A stretch of DNA of 64,000 bases. Origin: an uncultured Bacillaceae bacterium. Its GTDB lineage: Bacteria > Bacillota > Bacilli > Bacillales > Bacillaceae_L. The notes beneath the pieces were generated by a model. It had not been told where the DNA came from. It searched no databases and was given only the letters and a program-made list of their open reading frames with translations. The position numbers were made by a program, and so were the translations under genes. Each line of letters begins with the position of its first letter. Positions within the stretch are counted from its first letter, which is position 1. The stretch is taken from positions 62,001 to 126,000 of the forward strand of contig CANMHG010000003.1 of assembly GCA_947497585.1 (NCBI GenBank), given 5' to 3'. Of this stretch, positions 59,837 to 64,000 are shown in pieces.

Positions 59837-61489
59837 ATGAAAAATTTCAAACAAAAATTAGCTGCAACTACATTAGCAGCAACAATTGCATTCTCTGGTA
59901 TAGGATTAGTGAATCCACTTCAAGCTGATGCAGCTCGTTCGGGTTTTGATCAGAGTAAAGTAGGGGGAACAGTTGTATTAACATCATTCGCTGATGCTGT
60001 TCGTTTAATCCCATTTACAACATCCGATTCTGCTTCAAATGATATTCAAGGTCTAATCTTTGATGCTCTATTATCTCAAGATATTAATGGTGCACCAATT
60101 CCAAATCTTGCGGAAAAATACACATTTGATAAAGCGAAGAACACATATACATTTACACTTCGTAAAGGTGTTAAATTCCATGATGGAAAACCTATGACTG
60201 CAAAAGACGTTGTATTCTCATACAAAATGTATATGGATCCAAAATCAATTAACAGTTACAAAGGTGACTTTGAGTCGATTGAGAGTGTAACAGCAAATGG
60301 TGATCATACTGTAGTTATTAAACTAAAAGAAAAAGATGTTTTATTCTTAACAAACGTTGTAACTGGAGCGGCGGTATTAGCGAGTCACCAGTTCCCTAAT
60401 GGTGTAACGGATTACAACAGTAACAACAAGATTCACCGTAATCCAATTGGAACAGGTCCATTCAAATTTAAAGAGTGGAAAGCGGCAGAGCGTATCGTTG
60501 TAGTTGCTAACAAAGAGTACTGGAACGGCCGTCCTTACCTTGACCAAGTTATTACACGTATTCTTCCAGATTCAAACGTTGAAGCAATTAACCTATTAAA
60601 AGGTAGTGTTGACTTTGTTGAAGCGTTAGATGCAGCTCAATTACCACAGGTGTCTAAAAATAAAGCGTTAAAAACAATTTCTTATGACTATGGACGCTTT
60701 GATTTCCTTGGATTCAATTCAAAGGTTGCACCATTTGATGACGAGAAGGTTCGTAAAGCATTAGCTCTTGGATTAGACCGTCAATCAATCGTATCAAAAG
60801 TTCAGCTAGGTCGTGCTTATTTAGCGAGCGGTCCAATGCATCCAAAGATCCCACAAAATAATCCAAATGTAAAAGCTCTTCCATTTGATATAAAACAAGC
60901 AGCTAAGTTATTAGATGAAGCTGGTTGGACTTTAAAAGATGGCGTTCGTCAGAAAAATGGAAAGAAAATGGAATTTGAGTTTGCATATAACAATGGTAAC
61001 AAAGTACGTGAGAAGATTGCACTTCTAGCTCAACAAAACTGGGCTCAATTAGGAATTAAAGTTACACCACGCTCTTATGAGTGGTCTATATTCCTTGATA
61101 AATATGCAAAAGGTGAACTGGATATTTTCCCATTAGGTTGGGGTGGATATGATGCAAACGTTGAACACTCTGGGTTCTTCCATTCAAGCAACATTCCTGA
61201 TCCTGCTAAAAACAAACCAGGAAACAACAGAAACCGTATAGACGATCCTACAATTGATAAAATTTTAGACCAATACAAACAAGAGGAAGATCGTAACAAG
61301 CGTATTAAGATGTATCAAGATCTGCACAAGCATATGGCTGATAACACTACTCTAATCTTCACTTATCATCCAAAGCTTACAGCTGGAGTTAATAAAGGTT
61401 TAGCAAATATCAAAATGTCAATTTCTGATCCGTACTTCAACATCGTTGATTGGTACTGGACAGACGCTAAGAAAAGAAAAGGTAAATAA
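59837..61489 (+). CDS. Peptide ABC transporter substrate-binding protein, non-lipoprotein (550 aa)
   Basis: SBP_bac_5 family: YTFTLRKGVKFHDGKPMTAK and the C-terminal AGVNKGLANIKMS fit OppA/DppE-type binding proteins. The signal peptide (1-32, LVNPLQADAARS) looks like a signal-peptidase-I substrate; there is no lipobox Cys, which Gram-positive binding proteins normally need for membrane attachment. The preceding SLH protein might retain it at the cell surface (inference). RBS AAGGAGGA. The two permease genes and the ATPase gene follow. Confidence 0.9.
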   Translation: MKNFKQKLAATTLAATIAFSGIGLVNPLQADAARSGFDQSKVGGTVVLTSFADAVRLIPFTTSDSASNDIQGLIFDALLSQDINGAPIPNLAEKYTFDKAKNTYTFTLRKGVKFHDGKPMTAKDVVFSYKMYMDPKSINSYKGDFESIESVTANGDHTVVIKLKEKDVLFLTNVVTGAAVLASHQFPNGVTDYNSNNKIHRNPIGTGPFKFKEWKAAERIVVVANKEYWNGRPYLDQVITRILPDSNVEAINLLKGSVDFVEALDAAQLPQVSKNKALKTISYDYGRFDFLGFNSKVAPFDDEKVRKALALGLDRQSIVSKVQLGRAYLASGPMHPKIPQNNPNVKALPFDIKQAAKLLDEAGWTLKDGVRQKNGKKMEFEFAYNNGNKVREKIALLAQQNWAQLGIKVTPRSYEWSIFLDKYAKGELDIFPLGWGGYDANVEHSGFFHSSNIPDPAKNKPGNNRNRIDDPTIDKILDQYKQEEDRNKRIKMYQDLHKHMADNTTLIFTYHPKLTAGVNKGLANIKMSISDPYFNIVDWYWTDAKKRKGK

Positions 61490-61502
61490 TAGTTTATGAG
61501 AT

Positions 61503-61536
61503 AGCCGTCAGCGATTACGGTCGCTACGGCTTTCTT
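61503..61536 (+). terminator. Attenuating hairpin between binding-protein and permease genes
   Basis: AGCCGT-C-AGCGA pairs with TCGCT-A-CGGCT, followed by TTCTTTG. Partial termination here would give more binding protein than permease. Confidence 0.7.
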
Positions 61537-61560
61537 TGTAAAAAGAAAGTGGGGGTATAC

Positions 61561-62523
61561 ATGACGAAATACATAATACGAAGAATATTGCAAGCCATTC
61601 CTCTATTAATCATCATCTCAATTATTACATTCTTGCTAATGTCACTAGCTCCAGGAGATCCAACAGCGATGTATGAGAACCCAGAAGCCGATTCCACGCA
61701 AGACTTATCCGTAATAAGAGAACAATTAGGTCTCGACCAACCAATCTATATTCAATATTATAAGTGGCTTAAATTATTGGTACTTGAAGGAAATATGGGG
61801 TATTCATTTGAAGATGGACGTCCTGTTATGGAGAAGATTTTTGAAAGAGCACCAGCAACTATGACGTTAGTTGGAACTGCTATTTTATTATCAACCATTA
61901 TCGCTATCCCAATTGGTGTTTATTCTGCAGTAAAACAATATTCAAAAGTAGATTACTTTTTTACTGGATACGCATTTTTAGGAATTGCAGTCCCACAATT
62001 TTTTATTGCATTAATTGTTATACTCGTATTTTCTCTGCACTTAGGCTGGTTCCCCGCGTCTGGAATGAGGGAAAACTATGATGCATTTGACTTATGGGAC
62101 CGACTTTATCACTTAACATTACCAGCACTAACACTTGCATTCGGTTTAATTGCAACAAAAACTCGTTTTATGAGATCGAGTATGCTTGAGGTTATTAAAC
62201 AGGACTTTATTAGAACAGCAAGAGCGAAAGGGTTAACGGAAAATAAAGTAATATTTAAACATGCTTTACGTAATTCACTTCTACCAATCATCACAATCCT
62301 TGCATTACAATTACCGGCACTATTAGGTGGTGCATTGTTTATCGAGCAGCTGTTTGCATGGCCGGGACTAGGAAGGTTAACAATTAATGCGATTTTCATT
62401 CGTGATTACCAAGTCATTATGGGAACGACAATGATTGTTTCTGTTATGGTAGTTGTTGCAAACCTAGTAGCAGATATTTTATATGCAATTGTAGATCCAA
62501 GAATTCAATATGGTAAGAATTAG
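61561..62523 (+). CDS. OppB/DppB-type ABC permease (320 aa)
   Basis: ATG 61561 (MTKYIIRRILQAIPLLIIIS) has GTGGGGG upstream, so the GTG at 61549 is part of the ribosome-binding site. The N-terminal signature is typical of OppB, with six membrane helices and the EAA loop RTARAKGLTENKVIFKHALRNSL that contacts the ATPase. It forms the channel with the OppC-type protein encoded next, 23 bp downstream. Confidence 0.93.
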   Translation: MTKYIIRRILQAIPLLIIISIITFLLMSLAPGDPTAMYENPEADSTQDLSVIREQLGLDQPIYIQYYKWLKLLVLEGNMGYSFEDGRPVMEKIFERAPATMTLVGTAILLSTIIAIPIGVYSAVKQYSKVDYFFTGYAFLGIAVPQFFIALIVILVFSLHLGWFPASGMRENYDAFDLWDRLYHLTLPALTLAFGLIATKTRFMRSSMLEVIKQDFIRTARAKGLTENKVIFKHALRNSLLPIITILALQLPALLGGALFIEQLFAWPGLGRLTINAIFIRDYQVIMGTTMIVSVMVVVANLVADILYAIVDPRIQYGKN

Positions 62524-62546
62524 TCAAGTGAGGAGAGTGTATCAAC

Positions 62547-63464
62547 ATGAGTCTTCCAAACCTATCAACGAATAATGAGGTTCAAGATAATATACTTTTA
62601 CAAGAAAAAGAGATGAAGATTGAAAGCAGGAGGGCTGTTATATGGAAGCGATATAAAAGAAATAAGCTTGCTGTAGCGGGTCTGATTGTTTTTGCAACGA
62701 TTGTATTTATCGCCATTTTTGCACCATTACTGTCACCACATAAGCCAGATGTTTATGATATTTTAGATTCAAATTTAGCTCCAAGCTTAGAACACCCATT
62801 TGGTACGGACAGCATGGGTGGAGATGTTATGACACGTGTGTTTTTTGGAGCACGAGTATCTCTAATGGTATCTATTCTTGCAATGATATGTACTGTAACA
62901 ATTGGAATTATATATGGAGCTGTTTCAGGATTTTTTGGCGGTATTATTGACAATATCATGATGAGAATTGTAGATGCTATTCAATCTATTCCAACATTTT
63001 TCTTATTACTGATTGTTGCATCACTTATCGTACCATCTATTTGGACAACTGTTTTTGTACTTAGTGTAGTGGGATGGACAGGTATGGCGAGGATTGTTCG
63101 TGGAGAAATTCTTACACTAAAAAAACGCGATTATGTAGAGGCAGCGAAAGCAACTGGAGAGACGCATAGAAGTACAATCTTCTATCATATACTTCCTAAC
63201 GCAATTGCCCCTATTACTGTTATAGCAACACTGGATATTGCAAATAACATTTTGGCAGAAGCTTCTTTAAGCTTTTTAGGACTAGGGGTACAACAACCAA
63301 CACCAAGCTGGGGGAACATGCTGACATCTGCACAAGATCTGTCAATTATTCAATATTATCCATGGCAAGCTATTTTCCCAGGCCTATTCATTATCATTAC
63401 TGTATTAGCTGTTAACTTTATCGGAGATGGTCTTCGAGATGCATTAGACCCAAGACAGAAGTAG
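62547..63464 (+). CDS. OppC/DppC-type ABC permease (305 aa)
   Basis: An N-terminal cytosolic extension (residues 1-40) precedes six membrane helices, with the typical HPFGTDSMGGDVMTRVFFGA and the EAA loop YVEAAKATGETHRSTIFYHI. RBS GAGGAG. It pairs with the OppB-type permease to import peptides. Substrate range cannot be read from sequence. Confidence 0.93.
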   Translation: MSLPNLSTNNEVQDNILLQEKEMKIESRRAVIWKRYKRNKLAVAGLIVFATIVFIAIFAPLLSPHKPDVYDILDSNLAPSLEHPFGTDSMGGDVMTRVFFGARVSLMVSILAMICTVTIGIIYGAVSGFFGGIIDNIMMRIVDAIQSIPTFFLLLIVASLIVPSIWTTVFVLSVVGWTGMARIVRGEILTLKKRDYVEAAKATGETHRSTIFYHILPNAIAPITVIATLDIANNILAEASLSFLGLGVQQPTPSWGNMLTSAQDLSIIQYYPWQAIFPGLFIIITVLAVNFIGDGLRDALDPRQK

Positions 63465-63476
63465 GGAGGTAAAAAT

Positions 63477-64000
63477 ATGACAACGACTGTAACAAAAAAA
63501 GAAACAATTGTATCTGTACAAAATTTAAAAACATATTTTTATACGGAAGACGGCGTTGTGCCAGCAATCGATGGTGTAAGCTTTGACGTAAGAGTTGGAG
63601 AAACACTTGCGATCGTAGGGGAATCAGGAAGTGGAAAAAGTGTTACTTCCCTTTCAATCATGCGTCTAATACCTTACCCTCCTGGAAAAATTATTGATGG
63701 AGATATTGTTTTCCATAATGAGAGCTTACTAGAAAAAACAGACAAAGAGATGAGAGAAATAAGAGGAAATAAAATCTCTATGATTTTCCAAGAGCCTATG
63801 ACATCTCTTAATCCTGTGTATAAAGTTGGAGATCAAATCTCAGAATCTATTATTTTACACCAAGGATTGTCAAAAAAAGAAGCACATGAATTAGCTATAA
63901 GTATGTTAAAGCTGGTAGGTATACCAGAAGCAGAACGTCGAGTAAATCAGTATCCACATGAATTAAGTGGAGGAATGAGACAACGTGTCATGATTGCAAT
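63477..64000 (+). CDS. OppD/DppD-type ABC ATPase, truncated by window end
   Basis: ATG 63477 after GGGAGG, 12 bp from the oppC-type stop. Walker A is GESGSGKS, the Q-loop is IFQEPMTSLNP, and the signature LSGGMRQRVMIA is reached just before the window ends. Walker B and the C-terminal oligopeptide-transporter domain lie outside. An OppF-type partner would be expected next. Confidence 0.93.
   Translation, partial: MTTTVTKKETIVSVQNLKTYFYTEDGVVPAIDGVSFDVRVGETLAIVGESGSGKSVTSLSIMRLIPYPPGKIIDGDIVFHNESLLEKTDKEMREIRGNKISMIFQEPMTSLNPVYKVGDQISESIILHQGLSKKEAHELAISMLKLVGIPEAERRVNQYPHELSGGMRQRVMIA

Overview
The window is chromosomal DNA from a low-GC, Gram-positive, probably spore-forming member of the Bacillaceae. 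The evidence is strong AGGAGG ribosome-binding sites, GTG/TTG starts, a comQ-comP-comA quorum-sensing locus, sporulation-type PAS histidine kinases, LysM, SLH and NlpC-free cell-wall proteins, the DUF1659/DUF2922/YvrJ trio beside a small sigma factor, and LtaS, LCP and Sip proteins. No rRNA, tRNA, CRISPR array or intact prophage was seen.

Layout. 0-6 kb: small hypothetical genes, two decayed genes (an XRE regulator and the tail of a REP-associated transposase), a LysM protein and a large secreted trypsin-fold protein whose catalytic His and Asp positions are substituted. 6-13.4 kb: a replication-initiator-like HTH protein, the DUF1659-DUF2922-YvrJ operon with its sigma factor, a partial duplication of that module, a glycine-zipper membrane protein with a PD-(D/E)XK-like domain, two similar membrane-anchored coiled-coil proteins, and a GNAT-like protein with a membrane partner. 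13.4-25.4 kb: a signalling region with an AimR-like regulator divergent from a sporulation-type kinase, an NprR-like regulator overlapping a 39-codon pheromone-like gene, an ECF sigma factor, a C39-like secreted peptidase, a PlcR-like regulator and a membrane kinase. 25.4-34.8 kb: a second GNAT-like gene in an operon with a GGDEF-EAL protein, another kinase, an LtaS-type enzyme and a GAF-PAS kinase. 35-41 kb: signal peptidase I and comQ-comP-comA with no recognisable comX, then a CPBP protease. 41-48 kb: a YedF-like DsrE protein, a third related membrane kinase, LCP and SGNH proteins, a c-di-GMP-I riboswitch in front of a 17-codon hydrophobic peptide, and an SH3-polysaccharide deacetylase. 48-58 kb: a permease operon with two small Cys-rich proteins and repeated ArsR-like operator palindromes, a 2-hydroxyacid dehydrogenase, an M14 peptidase, a RAYT transposase, a broken comM/yifB and an L,D-transpeptidase. 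This stretch carries six GGGGTCAGGCCCC palindromes that occur nowhere else in the window. 58-64 kb: an SLH protein and an Opp/Dpp-type peptide ABC transporter cut by the window end.

The dominant theme is cell-cell and second-messenger signalling. It includes three peptide-receptor-like XRE-TPR regulators (one with an obvious cognate peptide), a ComQPA system, five sensor kinases besides ComP, a c-di-GMP turnover protein and a c-di-GMP riboswitch. The second theme is small repeats. A 52-bp imperfect-palindrome tandem array is present at three loci. The REP-like palindrome family sits around a RAYT gene, and dispersed hairpins supply the C-terminal codons or stop codons of at least two proteins. 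The items most worth a second look are the pheromone gene at 17514-17633, the riboswitch-peptide unit at 46090-46283, the missing comX, the 52-bp arrays, and the paired GNAT-like genes.
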